The notes beneath the pieces were generated by a model. That model was not told the origin of the DNA, ran no database searches, and saw only the letters and a program-made list of their open reading frames with translations. DNA of 64,000 nt. Source: Hyphomicrobiaceae bacterium UBA7697. Its GTDB lineage: Bacteria; Pseudomonadota; Alphaproteobacteria; Rhizobiales; Methyloligellaceae. This document shows positions 8,998-19,300 of this stretch, piece by piece; the first letter of the stretch is position 1; each line of letters begins with the position of its first letter. The position numbers and the translations under genes are program-made. The DNA lies in contig DLGJ01000005.1 of NCBI GenBank assembly GCA_002482645.1, positions 861,098 to 925,097 of the forward strand. The letters run 5' to 3'.

Positions 8998-9111
8998 GTT
9001 CACGCGGTCAACGCGACTCCTCCACCGGCGTGCGAGCAAACGCCGTTCCGAAACGAACGTCGGATAGCAGTGGGTTCTATCGTTGTTCTCCTGCCGGCCT
9101 TGGCCGGGAGG

Positions 9112-9354
9112 TCACGAATTCGCACCGTCGCGCGACAAGCCCCTGAGGGCTGCGTCGCTGGCTGCCTCCTGCTTGGCCCGTTTTTGACCAAGCTTCGGCG
9201 TGTGGCGCCGTTGGGCGGACCGGCTGGACCCGCCGCCCAGCTGCCTCAGCTTTTCTTCGCCGCGGTGCTCGAGCTTCGCCTCGTTCTGGCCGAGTTCAGC
9301 GGGCGCGGGCCGACCTCGATGCGCGCTTGAGTGCATTGGGATGGGGCTGGTCAT
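9112..9354 (-). CDS. Small hydrophilic protein, unknown
   Basis: An 80-residue frame starts with ATG at 9354 preceded by GGAGGT five bases upstream, a near-perfect ribosome site. The product is charged and rich in Gly, Ser, Arg and Lys, without signal peptide or membrane segment (centre: LEHRGEEKLRQLGGG). It lies 25 bases downstream of the small membrane-protein gene at 9379-9525 on the same strand, so they may be co-transcribed. I recognise no family. The ribosome site supports translation; the amino acid composition alone would not. Confidence 0.5.
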   Translation of the reverse strand: MTSPIPMHSSAHRGRPAPAELGQNEAKLEHRGEEKLRQLGGGSSRSAQRRHTPKLGQKRAKQEAASDAALRGLSRDGANS

Positions 9355-9378
9355 GGTACCTCCAATCGGATTGAGGCC

Positions 9379-9525
9379 TTACTGGATGTAGAGTCCAACA
9401 GCGATGGAGACGGCCGCCAGGAAAGCCAGAGAGGCGACGAGGACCCAAATCAGTCCGACGCGCTCGGCCTGTCGCGCTTCCGTCGGGCTCAAGATCGGAG
9501 CTCCTGTCTTCATGTCTCTATCCAT
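9379..9525 (-). CDS. Small single-helix membrane protein (48 aa)
   Basis: A 48-codon gene runs from ATG 9525 to TAA 9379-9381, with AAGGAG nine bases before the start. The protein has a polar N-terminus with SPTEARQAERVG, followed by one hydrophobic helix (LIWVLVASLAFLAAVSIAVG) and ends at Gln. Small proteins with an S-x-x-EARQ lead and one helix occur in other Hyphomicrobiales as hypotheticals, from memory. It likely sits in the inner membrane. Function unknown. Confidence 0.7.
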   Translation of the reverse strand: MDRDMKTGAPILSPTEARQAERVGLIWVLVASLAFLAAVSIAVGLYIQ

Positions 9526-10072
9526 TGCTTTTCTCCTTTGCGTTTTGTCCCCGCGGCGGCATCACGTGCTGCTGCCAAGAGTTCTTCGAGGAATGATGTC
9601 GAGCGGAACGCCACGGCGCTAACTTGCTGGATCGCGTATCAGGACGATCCAATCAAAACGAGGGCTTCGGCTGCACGCCAGGACGCTTCGTCGTGGCGTG
9701 CTTGCCGCCACACCGCGTGAACGCTCGCGCAATATGGGCAATAAGCCCCGCGCGTCCGTTGCTGGCTCGATAGTCGCGTTCAGATATAGAGCTAAGAGGC
9801 ATTGAGCACACTTCAAGGGCCGCGGAAAAAACGTGATGGCATTCCAGGAATTGCCGGGATTCCAAACTTTTGCGTTCAAGTCGCGCCCTGCACCGCCGCA
9901 TCCAGGAACGCATGCTTGGCGTTCCACCTCATCTCGCGCTCCTTCTGGGCGTTACCGGGCTGCCTCGTGGCCCGGTATGAAGAGATTGCCGCGACGACGA
10001 CCTCACCACCGGGACCGTCCTTCTCCCGAGAGTTTATGCGGGCCCGGCGGGTGCTCCGATCCGCGGCGGCTG
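9526..10072. other. Intergenic region without a recognised gene
   Basis: About 550 bp between the small membrane-protein gene and the end of the symporter gene. Short frames on both strands lack ribosome sites and family resemblance. No clear hairpin or repeat was seen. Confidence 0.55.
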
Positions 10073-11377
10073 CTAACGCCTTCGCGCCTCGCCGATTCCG
10101 ACTTTGGTTGTCTCGCCCCTAAGCCTCGCGATGATGGTGGCGCAGCAGGCATCGCCCCAGATATTCACGCTGGTGCGGCACATATCGAGCACCCGGTCGA
10201 ACACCATCAGAACGCCAATCGCCTCCACCGGCAGGCCGACTGCAGTGAGGATGATAGCGATTGCCACCAGCGATGCCGAGGGCACGCCGGCAACGCCGAT
10301 CGATGTCAATAGCGCGATCGTGACGATCGTGAACTGCACACCGAAAGTCAGCTCCAGCCCATAAGCCTGAGCCAGAAACATGGCCGCGGCGCATTCGTAG
10401 AGCGCGGTACCGTTCATGTTGACCGTTGCACCCAGCGGCAGCACGAAGCTCGACACCTCGTTCGATACGCCGACTTTCTTTTCGAGCGTATCCATTGTGA
10501 CAGGCAATGTCGCCGAGGAGGAAGAGGTCGAGAAGGCGGTTAGCAACGCCGGCGACATGGCACGCATCGTGGCAAATGGTTTGACGCGGCCAATGAAACG
10601 CAACAGCAAAGGCAACGTGACAACCGAATGCAATAGCAGCGCCGCAACGACGGCGAGCGCAAAAACAGCCAGCGGCCTTGCCGCCGCGAAACCGGTTTCA
10701 ACGACCACGGCGGCAACAAGCCCGAATACGCCGATAGGTGCGAACTTCATGATGAGTTCGGTCATTTTCATCATGACCTGGAAGACTCCATTCCAGAACT
10801 TGAACAGAGGCTCGGCGTCTTCATGCTGCAGGTGGGTCATGAAGTAGCCAAACAGAATGGAAAAGAAAATCAGGCCAAGCATCTGACCTTCGGCCGCCGC
10901 CTTGACGATATTGGGCGGCACCATTCGCTTGAACAGTTCCGCGACATCACCGGCGCCCTTGCCTTCGATCTTCTCTGAAATGTCTTCCGGCGGTGCATCG
11001 AGCGCCAGAATGGCGCCGGCGGGTTCGCCATCGACATAGCCGGGTGCGACCGTGTTGATGACGATGAGACCAATCAGAATTGCGGCTAGCGTCGTGACTG
11101 CATAGAAGAGCAATGTGCGCCAGCCCAGCGCACCGATATTGCCTCCCGATCCAATGCCGGCAACACCGACGATGATCGACGATGTAATCAGAGGGACAAT
11201 GATCATTTTCAAGGCGTTCAGAAAAATCGCGCCCACAAACGCAAAGATCGAAACGTAACTGACGCCCCAGACCCCTGGTGTGAAAGCGTCGGTCGTGTAC
11301 TGCTTGACGGTTGCCCCAAAGGTGACCGCGAGAACAATCGCGATGAGGACTTGCCAGTGGAGTGCGAGCTTGGGCAC
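10073..11377 (-). CDS. Dicarboxylate/amino acid:cation symporter (DAACS family)
   Basis: The 434-residue protein matches the GltP/DctA family of Na+- or H+-coupled carriers. It has the serine-rich hairpin (TAFSTSSSSATLPVTM), the NMNGTALYECAAAMF segment and the transport-site signature DMCRTSVNIWGD of helix 8. The first helix LHWQVLIAIVLAVTFG marks the start. I use the GTG at 11377, which has GAGGAGC eight bases upstream; the frame is open to 11443. Substrates in the family are glutamate, aspartate or C4-dicarboxylates. It could supply glutamate to the nearby amide cluster, but it is 1.6 kb from glsA and separately transcribed. Confidence 0.88.
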   Translation of the reverse strand: MPKLALHWQVLIAIVLAVTFGATVKQYTTDAFTPGVWGVSYVSIFAFVGAIFLNALKMIIVPLITSSIIVGVAGIGSGGNIGALGWRTLLFYAVTTLAAILIGLIVINTVAPGYVDGEPAGAILALDAPPEDISEKIEGKGAGDVAELFKRMVPPNIVKAAAEGQMLGLIFFSILFGYFMTHLQHEDAEPLFKFWNGVFQVMMKMTELIMKFAPIGVFGLVAAVVVETGFAAARPLAVFALAVVAALLLHSVVTLPLLLRFIGRVKPFATMRAMSPALLTAFSTSSSSATLPVTMDTLEKKVGVSNEVSSFVLPLGATVNMNGTALYECAAAMFLAQAYGLELTFGVQFTIVTIALLTSIGVAGVPSASLVAIAIILTAVGLPVEAIGVLMVFDRVLDMCRTSVNIWGDACCATIIARLRGETTKVGIGEARRR

Positions 11378-11894
11378 CGTAGTTGCTCCTCGATCGGGCT
11401 GTAACGAAGCGGATCGCGCGCGCCTGTATCGCTTCGGTGTCAACTGGGACTATGGGCGTGTGGCGCTTTGTGGACTCTTTGAACGGGAGGTCCTCGCGGA
11501 CGCCATGGGTGGTAGAGCGGACATCGCCGATCCTAGAACAAATGTCCGCCAATGACCCAGTACGGAAATCCATCATCCGTCATGATGAGCCGAAAGTGCT
11601 CGCGAGGGCTGTGGGCGGGCGCTCCTGGACGGACACCGTGGCGGCGCGGCCAGCGATCAGGTGGATGCCATCCGGGAACGTATCGAGCTTATTGCTGACC
11701 GGATTGCGTAGAACCAAGCGAACCCACGGAAATGTCGGACCGTCCAAGGATGCTCCGGCTCGTTCGAAAATATCGGCAACCCAGGAGCGCGCATTGCGTA
11801 TCCCCTTGTCGAGGCAGCCGGAAACAAGAGGCGGAACGGACGAGATGTCCGCTTTACGCCAAGGGAGGACCAACCGTCACCGTCCCGCCGGAGT
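11378..11894. other. Intergenic region without a recognised gene
   Basis: About 520 bp between the symporter start and the end of the TetR gene. A 97-codon minus-strand frame (11580-11873) has no ribosome site and no recognisable motif. The promoter of the symporter presumably lies at the left end. Confidence 0.5.
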
Positions 11895-12506
11895 CTATCG
11901 TGGTGAGAAGAGCACTTTCACGTAGGAGCGCAAGAGCAGGATTTGTTGCGCAGTGACCGACGGCTCCGCGAGCGCACGCGCCATGACGATACCGCCCTCG
12001 ATGACAGAGCTCACCATGTCCGCGAGCGAGTCTAAATCGACATCGTCCTGTGCGGGATAGACTGCGACGATATCGTCGAACATCGCCCGGAAGCGGCGGC
12101 GCCAGCCGAGGACCGCGCGACGGTTCGCCTCGCGGACCTCGCGGTCGAACAGTCGATCCTGGTAGACCGCCGTCGCCACGACGCAGCCAGGGTGGCCGTT
12201 CGGCATATCGTCGATCAATTCGGCCAGTAATTTGAGAGCGATCAACGCTCGCTGTAGAGGGTCTTCGGCGAGGTCCCGGGCCCGTTGGAGCAATTCGTCG
12301 AAGAGCTGATCCTCGATCTCGATGTGGCGCTCGATCAATGCAAGTGCGAGCGCGTTTTTATCCCTGAAGTGATAGAAGAATCCGCTCTTTGTGAGCTCGG
12401 CGTTGGCCACGATTTCGTCAATTGAGGTTGCATCGAAGCCCTTGGCTAGGACGGCGCTTTGAGCGACGTCCAGAATTCGTTTGCGTGTCTCCTGCCCACG
12501 CGCCAC
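11895..12506 (-). CDS. TetR/AcrR family transcriptional regulator
   Basis: The 203-residue protein has the TetR helix-turn-helix (TSIDEIVANAELTKSGFFYHFRDKNALA) and a C-terminal domain typical of the family. The start is a GTG at 12506 with GGAGGG about eight bases upstream; the frame is open to 12644 but that extension shows no family sequence. It is divergent from the homocysteine S-methyltransferase gene across a 209-bp spacer, the usual arrangement for a repressor of its neighbour. The ligand is unknown. Confidence 0.87.
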   Translation of the reverse strand: MARGQETRKRILDVAQSAVLAKGFDATSIDEIVANAELTKSGFFYHFRDKNALALALIERHIEIEDQLFDELLQRARDLAEDPLQRALIALKLLAELIDDMPNGHPGCVVATAVYQDRLFDREVREANRRAVLGWRRRFRAMFDDIVAVYPAQDDVDLDSLADMVSSVIEGGIVMARALAEPSVTAQQILLLRSYVKVLFSPR

Positions 12507-12715
12507 GGCGTTGCCCTCCAAATTCCTACCGCGGGTACAGTACCATCGGTGCGGAATTTTACGTCCCTCAATGGCAGCGGGCCATTTGCCAGACCTTAAC
12601 CCTTTGGCGCTCAAAGAAAAATTCTCTTGCGTCATCCGTACCACAAGTCGGCTTTTCTCTTAGGGCGTTCGACCTGCATACCGTGTCTCAGGTTCACACC
12701 CTATGGAGGCGATCG

Positions 12716-13717
12716 ATGTCGTACGTAGACACCCTATTGAAGGCCGAGCGGCCGTTCTTGACCGACGGCGGATTCGAAACGTGGTTGTTCTTCCAGCAAG
12801 GGTTCGAAGCACCCCAGTTTGCCGCCATCGTTCTGATGGACGACGACGACGCGCGACAGGCCATGCGTCGCTATTTTGATGGGTTCTTGACGATGGCCTC
12901 GAACGCACGGACAGGGTTTGTGCTCGACACCAACACTTGGCGTGGCTGCACGCGCTGGGCGCCGGCACTCAACAAGTCCGCCGGTCAGATGCTGCGGCTG
13001 ACCATGGACGCGGTTGCGTTCGCCAAAGACGTCCGCGCTGATTGGCAGTCGCGTGTCTCGCCGATCGTGCTGAACGGGGTCGTCGGCCCTGCGGGCGACG
13101 GCTATGCGCCCGAGGATGTGCCGGAGGCCGAGGCCTCTCGTGAGATGCATCGGCCACAGGTTGACTGCCTGGCGCGCGCCGGCGTCGATATGATTTCGGC
13201 CCTCACCATGACCAACACCAATGAGGCCATCGGGATCACGCGGACGGCCATCGACGTGGGGCTGCCAATCGTGGTGTCGTTCACGGTGGAGACGAACGGG
13301 TGCCTGCCAACGGGCGAATCCTTGGAGCAGGCCGTCGGCCGGGTCGATGCAGCGACTGGCGAAGCGCCGGTCTATTACATGGTGAACTGCGCTCATCCCG
13401 ATCACTTTCGTGATGCTCTACAGGCAGGCGGAGGTTGGGTTGGCCGGATTGGCGGCGTCCGTGCGAACGCGTCTCGCCAGAGCCATGCGGAACTCGACGC
13501 GGCCGTATTTCTGGACGACGGCGATCCGGAGGAGTTTGGCTCGCTTCATTCCGAACTTGTTGAGTTGCTGCCGAACCTGCGCGTCGTGGGTGGCTGCTGT
13601 GGAACCGATCATCGGCATGTCGGCTGCGTCTCACAACGCTTGCACCCGAAAGCGGCGAATGACGTTTCCGGCCTCGTTGCTCATGAGCCTTTGGAGGAAA
13701 GCAGCGTCACGGACTAA
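12716..13717 (+). CDS. Homocysteine S-methyltransferase family protein
   Basis: The 333-residue protein belongs to the zinc-dependent homocysteine S-methyltransferase family (MmuM/BHMT). It begins with LTDGGFETWLFFQQG and carries the zinc ligands, Cys in MVNCAHP and the Cys pair in VGGCCGTD. Such enzymes methylate homocysteine from S-methylmethionine, S-adenosylmethionine or a betaine/thetin. The start ATG at 12716 has GGAGG seven bases upstream; a longer frame from 12422 overlaps the divergent regulator and is not used. Divergence from a TetR gene suggests induction by the methyl donor. The donor cannot be read from sequence. Confidence 0.88.
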   Translation: MSYVDTLLKAERPFLTDGGFETWLFFQQGFEAPQFAAIVLMDDDDARQAMRRYFDGFLTMASNARTGFVLDTNTWRGCTRWAPALNKSAGQMLRLTMDAVAFAKDVRADWQSRVSPIVLNGVVGPAGDGYAPEDVPEAEASREMHRPQVDCLARAGVDMISALTMTNTNEAIGITRTAIDVGLPIVVSFTVETNGCLPTGESLEQAVGRVDAATGEAPVYYMVNCAHPDHFRDALQAGGGWVGRIGGVRANASRQSHAELDAAVFLDDGDPEEFGSLHSELVELLPNLRVVGGCCGTDHRHVGCVSQRLHPKAANDVSGLVAHEPLEESSVTD

Positions 13718-13932
13718 GCCAACAGCGGTACACCGGCACGAATGTCGGCAAAGTGCCAATTTTGTCGATTCGACCGGACGGAGAGGGGCACTGTGCCGTA
13801 TACGATCTGGTCTTGTTGATTGGGCCTGAAGAGTGTCTCCTTAGGGTAGAAAAGCTGTCCATGTGCGGTCCAGATTCTTCGGGCCCGACCGGCGCAATCG
13901 CCTTCCAGTGTTTGATCCAGAAGTAATGAAGA

Positions 13933-15036
13933 ATGACGAAGCATATAGGCCTCGCCGCACTCCTCGTAGTGGTTTCTCTTTTCAGCCTAGGGACCGGTGT
14001 GACGCCGTCCGCGGCCGAGCCCGCGCCCGTCGTCCCTCAAGCGGCATCAAACGCCGCCTTCGTTTTGGGTCCCCCAAAGGACGGCGGTCCGGTAGTGGTC
14101 CGGGCCAGTTTCGAGTTTCACGACATCGACGAAATCAGCGAAGAGAACGAGACGTTCGAATTCACAGGAGTTCTCACTCTTAGGTGGTGTGACAAAAGAC
14201 AAGCCTTCGACCCGGCTGTGGTGGGGGTTGGCGAAAAGGTCTACCAGGGCGACTATCAGTTCAACGAACTCTCTCCGAGCTGGTTTCCCCAAGTTGTTCT
14301 CATCAACAATTCCGACACGATCGAACAGCAAGGGGTCGTGCTGCGGGTGCGCCCGGACGGTACCCAGATCCTGAAGGCGAAGCTGACCGCCGTTGCCAAG
14401 ACGGAGTTCAACTTGAGGCGTTACCCGTTCGACAAACAACGGCTGGAGGCCGTTTTCGAGGTTCTGGGTTTCGACGAAGACGAGGTTGTGCTGGAGGTGG
14501 ACAAGCAGACTCCTGTTTCGGCGGGAAAGTTGTGGGTGCCTCAATGGACCATCGCCGGAATTGGCATGTCCACCCGACATCATGCGGCATCCCATGCCGA
14601 CGGACGGAATATCGAGTCCGCGCTGGTGGCGAGTGTCGACGTTGAGAGAAAAGCGTTTTACGTCAGCCGCTTAGTTATCCTTCCCCTCATCGTCATCGTA
14701 TTGCTTTCGTTCTCGGTGTTCTGGATGGATCGAGCGTCCCTAGGCGATCGGATCAGCGTCTCGTTCATCGGGATCTTGACGGCCGTCGCCTACCAAGTGG
14801 TGATGAACGACATTTTGCCCCGGATCGCCTACCCGACGTGGATCAACGGCTTTTTGAATGTGAGCTTCCTGCTGATGGTCGGAACGGTCATCATAAACCT
14901 CGTGGTGGGCGGCCTTGACAAGCATGGCAGGCACGATGTGTCGCATCGCGTGGATCTCCTGTGCCGATGGATTTTTCCGCTATCCTATTTCGGGCTGATC
15001 GTTGCCTTGTTTGGAGTGGCATTCCTGCTTTTCTAG
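13933..15036 (+). CDS. Bacterial pentameric ligand-gated ion channel (Cys-loop-like)
   Basis: The 367-residue protein has a signal peptide (about 1-28, ending SAAE), an extracellular beta-sandwich domain (about 50-240) and four helices near 246-265, 271-294, 302-327 and 345-367. The signature of the prokaryotic neurotransmitter-gated channel family is present: LTLRWCDKR near 81-89, NLRRYPFDKQR at 160-170 (the Pro-loop) and an M2/M3 stretch GDRISVSFIGILTAVAYQ...LPRI. The two cysteines of the animal Cys-loop are absent, as in GLIC and ELIC. The product is probably a homopentameric cation or anion channel in the inner membrane with a periplasmic sensor domain. Ligand unknown. It stands alone, 219 bp before an RND efflux pair. 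Confidence 0.85.
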   Translation: MTKHIGLAALLVVVSLFSLGTGVTPSAAEPAPVVPQAASNAAFVLGPPKDGGPVVVRASFEFHDIDEISEENETFEFTGVLTLRWCDKRQAFDPAVVGVGEKVYQGDYQFNELSPSWFPQVVLINNSDTIEQQGVVLRVRPDGTQILKAKLTAVAKTEFNLRRYPFDKQRLEAVFEVLGFDEDEVVLEVDKQTPVSAGKLWVPQWTIAGIGMSTRHHAASHADGRNIESALVASVDVERKAFYVSRLVILPLIVIVLLSFSVFWMDRASLGDRISVSFIGILTAVAYQVVMNDILPRIAYPTWINGFLNVSFLLMVGTVIINLVVGGLDKHGRHDVSHRVDLLCRWIFPLSYFGLIVALFGVAFLLF

Positions 15037-15254
15037 GCATTGCGCGCGGCAGGCGGGGCAGGAGGCATAAACGAGCGGCGCGTCCGTGGCGCAGACCCGG
15101 CCATGTGACGTTAGGCCTGCTGCGACCGGGCCGTCTTTGAAATCGGCCCCGGCCAGTCCGGGAATGTGAGCTGGAACAGGTCCGTACGGCCGGCCCAGCG
15201 CAAGCATTTTGATGCCGCAATACTGGCGGAATATCCTCCCTCGGGGGAACCAGC

Positions 15255-16307
15255 ATGGCTAGAACAATTGGAATCGTCGCCCTTTGCCTCTTTGCCGCAG
15301 GCCTATGCCCATCTTCGATCGTGGCGCAGGACGCCGTGGAGCAGGACGCCGTGGAGCAGGCCGTGCGCGTCGAGGCCGCGAAGGTGGTCGCCGCCCCGCT
15401 CAGCGAACAGGTCACCGCCGTCGGCTCGTTGCTCTCGGACGAATCCGTCACGGTGAGTTCGGAGATCCCCGGCCGGCTGAAGGAAATCCACTTCACCGAA
15501 GGCGAACCGGTCCAGAAAGGCGCGGCCCTGTTCACCCTCGATGAGTCCGTCTACCGGGCGCAACTCGCCGACGCCGAAGCCAAGCGCAAGCTGGCCGAAC
15601 AGACGTATCAGCGCACGAGCCAGCTCTTTAGCAACAAATACGCGACGGCCCAGTCGGCGGACGAGGCGGCCTCGAATCTTTCCGTTAGCAAGGCGGCCGT
15701 CGAGCTCGCCCGCGTCCAATTGGAGAAGACGCGGATCGCGGCACCGTTCTCGGGCATTGTGGGCCTGCGTCGTGTCAGCGTCGGCGAATACATCACGGCG
15801 GGCCAAGCTCTGGTCAATCTGGAGGCGGTGGACCCCGTCAAGGCGGAGTTCAGAGTTCCGGAGAGGTTCCTTCCGGCCATCAAAGTTGGTCAAAGTATCC
15901 GCATCAGGGTCGATGCGTTTCCCGGAGAGACCTTCAACGGTCAAATCTACGCGATCGATCCTCGGCTCGACGTTGCCGGCCGCAGCCTGCTCGTCCGCGC
16001 CAAGGTTCCAAATGAAGACGAGCGCTTGCGGCCCGGGCTGTTCGCGCGGGTCACCGTACTGCTTCAGCTCAAGGAAGATGCGCTGACCATCCCCGAGCAG
16101 GCCATCGTGCCGCAAGGGGACAGCCAATACGTGTTCAAGATCGACGGTGGCAAGGTGACGCTGACCGAGGTGACGGTCGGCATGCGCCGCTCCGGTCATG
16201 TCGAGATCCTCGAAGGGCTCAGCGCCGGCGACGAAGTGGTGACGGCCGGTCAGCTCAAGCTGCGCGACGGAACGCCGGTCTCCGTCGTCAACGGCACCGG
16301 GACCTAG
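15255..16307 (+). CDS. RND efflux periplasmic adaptor (membrane fusion protein)
   Basis: The 350-residue protein has a signal peptide (about 1-24, ending IVAQ), a biotinyl-lipoyl-like part (VSSEIPGRLKEIHFTEGEPVQKG), an alpha-helical hairpin (about 95-155) and beta-barrel and membrane-proximal domains (GIVGLRRVSVGEYI, then IPEQAIVPQGD). It links an inner-membrane RND pump to an outer-membrane channel. The mature N-terminus contains a tandem QDAVE-QDAVE repeat. It ends four bases before the RND permease gene, so they form an operon. No outer-membrane factor gene follows. Confidence 0.92.
   Translation: MARTIGIVALCLFAAGLCPSSIVAQDAVEQDAVEQAVRVEAAKVVAAPLSEQVTAVGSLLSDESVTVSSEIPGRLKEIHFTEGEPVQKGAALFTLDESVYRAQLADAEAKRKLAEQTYQRTSQLFSNKYATAQSADEAASNLSVSKAAVELARVQLEKTRIAAPFSGIVGLRRVSVGEYITAGQALVNLEAVDPVKAEFRVPERFLPAIKVGQSIRIRVDAFPGETFNGQIYAIDPRLDVAGRSLLVRAKVPNEDERLRPGLFARVTVLLQLKEDALTIPEQAIVPQGDSQYVFKIDGGKVTLTEVTVGMRRSGHVEILEGLSAGDEVVTAGQLKLRDGTPVSVVNGTGT
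15327..15356. repeat. In-frame 15-bp tandem duplication in the adaptor gene
   Basis: The unit CAGGACGCCGTGGAG is repeated exactly (15327-15341, 15342-15356) and encodes QDAVE twice, directly after the predicted signal peptide cleavage region. A similar in-frame duplication lies after the signal peptide of the ankyrin fusion protein at 23564-23617. Confidence 0.9.
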
Positions 16308-16311
16308 CGGC

Positions 16312-19300
16312 GTGACCCTTTCCGAACTCTCGATCAAGCGGCCGGTATTCGCCACCGTGATGAGCCTCGTCCTCGTCCTGGTGGGCCTCGTCTCCTACGA
16401 CCGGCTCAGCGTCCGGGAGTATCCGGCGATCGATCCGCCGGTGATTACGGTGGAGACCGATTATCCCGGTGCCAGTGCCGCCATCGTGGAGACGCAAGTC
16501 ACTCAGGTTCTCGAGGACTCGCTTGCCGGCATCGAGGGCATCGACTTCATCACCTCGATCAGCCGCCAGGAATCGAGCCAGATAACCGTCACCTTCAAGC
16601 TCGACCGCAATCCGGACTATGCCGCGGCGGATATTCGCGATCGCGTCGGCCGAGTTCGCGGGCGGCTGCCCGAGGAGATCGACGAGCCGATTATCCAGAA
16701 GCGCGAGGCCGACGCCCAGCCCATTCTCTACCTTGCGTTTTCCAGCAAGAAGCATTCGGCGCTCGAGATCACCGACTATGCCGACCGCTATGTGAAGGAT
16801 CAACTCACGACGCTGAACGGTGTGGCCGAGGTGCGCCTCTTCGGCGATCGCGCCTACTCCATGCGCATTTGGCTCGATCCGGAGCGTCTCGCCGCCTATC
16901 AGCTCACGCCGCAAGACGTCGAGAACGCGCTGCGCCGTCAGAACGTGGAAGTGCCCTCGGGGCGTATCGAAAGCCAGCAGCGCGAGTTCACCGTGCTGGC
17001 GGAGACCGACCTGCGCACGCCCCAGCAGTTCAACGATCTCATCGTCAAGGATGCCAACGGCTATCTCGTGCGGTTGAGCGACGTGGGGCAGGCGGAACTG
17101 GGAGCGCTGGACGAACGCCGGGTCGTTCGCTTCAACGGCGAGCCGGCCATCGCCGTTGGCGTCATAAAGCAGGCGACCGCCAATCCGCTCGAAGTCTCCG
17201 AGGCAGTCAACAAAATTCTGCCCGCCATCACGAGCTCGCTGCCCGAGGGCATGCAGGTCCGCGTGGCCCATGACAAGTCGATCTTCATCGCCGAGTCGAT
17301 CAAGAACGTCTACACGACCATCGGCGAGGCCGTGGTCCTCGTCATTCTCATTATCTTCTTGTTCCTGCGGTCGGTGAGGGCGACGCTGATCCCGCTCGTC
17401 ACGATTCCGGTGTCGCTGATCGGTGCTTTCGCACTGATGTACTGGCTCGGCTTCTCCATCAATACCCTGACCCTGCTTGCGCTGGTGCTTGCCATCGGCC
17501 TCGTGGTCGACGACGCCATCGTCATGCTGGAGAACATCTACCGCCACGTGGAGGAGGGCATGAGCCCGGTGAAGGCGGCGCTGGTGGGAAGCCGGGAGAT
17601 CAGTTTCGCCATCATCGCCATGACGATCACGCTCGCGGCGGTATATGCGCCGATCGGCTTCATGACCGGTCTCACCGGACGCTTGTTCACGGAGTTTGCC
17701 TGGACTCTCGCCGGCGCGGTCATCGTGTCGGGTTTCGTGGCGCTGACATTGTCGCCGATGATGTGCTCGAAACTGCTCAAGCGTCAGAGCCACCACAACT
17801 TCGCGTATCGCGTTATCGAACGTTTCCTCGACGGGGTGACGAGGGGCTACCGCATACTGCTCAAAGGAGCTCTTGCGGCGCGCCCGCTCGTCCTATTGAT
17901 CGGTTTAGCCGTCGCTTGTTCGAGCTATTTCCTGTTCGAGGCACTCAAGAGCGAGCTTGCGCCCGTCGAGGACGAGGGCCGTATCAACGTGAATTTTCGC
18001 GGGCCTGAAGGTGCGACCATCGACTTCACCGATGCCTACGCCAAGCAACTCGAGGACATCGCACTCGCCGTACCGGAGGCGGACAGAGTGTTCGTGGTCT
18101 CCGGCAGTCCGACGGTATCCCAGGGCCGCGTCATCCTGCGCGTGAAGCCGTGGGACGAGCGGGAGCGCTCGCAGCAGGAGATCGGCCGTTCGATCACGCC
18201 CGAGGTTTCGGCCGTCACCGGCGTGGTCGCCTTCCCGAGCAACTCGCCGCCACTCGGTCAGAGCTCCCGGTCGAAGCCGATCAATTTCGTCATCCAGACG
18301 TCCCAGCCCTACAGCGAACTACAGAAAATGGTCGAGACGCTGCTCGACAAGATTCATGACTACCCCGGCCTGGTCGACATCGAAAGCGACCTCAAGCTCA
18401 ACTCTCCGCAGCTCGATATCTCCGTCGATCGTGAGAAGGCCGCGTCCATGGGCATCGAGATCGAGACCCTGGGACGCACGCTCGAGACCATGCTCGGAGG
18501 CCGCCAGGTCACGCGGTTCAAGAAGGAAGGACAGCAATACGACGTCGTGGTGAAGGTGGCGGATATCGACCGGGAGAATCCCGACGACATGCGGCGCATC
18601 TATGTCCGTGGCACGGACGGCGCCATGGTTCCGCTGTCGAACCTCATCACCATCAGGGAGACGGTCACGCCGAAAGAGCTCAACCACTTCAATCAACTTC
18701 GCGCCGCGACTATCACCGGCCAGGTCGCGCCGGGATATTCGTTGAGCGACGGCTTGGCGTTCCTGGAAAAGACAGCCGACGAGGTGTTGCCGGCAACCGC
18801 GCAAATCGAATACGCGGGCGAATCGCGCGAGTTCCGCGAGGCGAGCGCCAACATGTATCTCACATTCCTGCTCGCACTTGCCTTTATCTATCTCGTGCTC
18901 GCGGCCCAGTTCGAAAGCTTCACCGATCCCTTCATCATCATGCTTACCGTGCCGCTATCGGTGACCGGCGCCCTGTTGGCCCTGTGGTGGAGCGGTGGCA
19001 CCCTTAACATTTACAGCCAGGTCGGTCTCGTCACCTTGATCGGTCTCATTACCAAGCACGGCATCCTTATCGTGGAGTTTTCCAACCAGCTCCGCAGCGC
19101 CGGACATCCGATGCTGGAGGCGGTGATCGAGGCGGCCGCGTTGCGGCTGCGCCCGATCCTCATGACCACGGGTGCCATGGTGCTCGGCGCCGTGCCTCTT
19201 GCCCTCGCCGCCGGTGCCGGTGCCGAGAGCCGTCAGGATATCGGCTGGGTGATCGTCGGCGGCCTGTTGGTGGGAACGCTCTTTACGCTGTTCGTGATTC

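Noticed and set aside
14980..15207. 75-codon minus-strand frame with several cysteines after the ion channel gene
   Set aside because: No ribosome site, overlaps the channel 3' end and no recognisable family.
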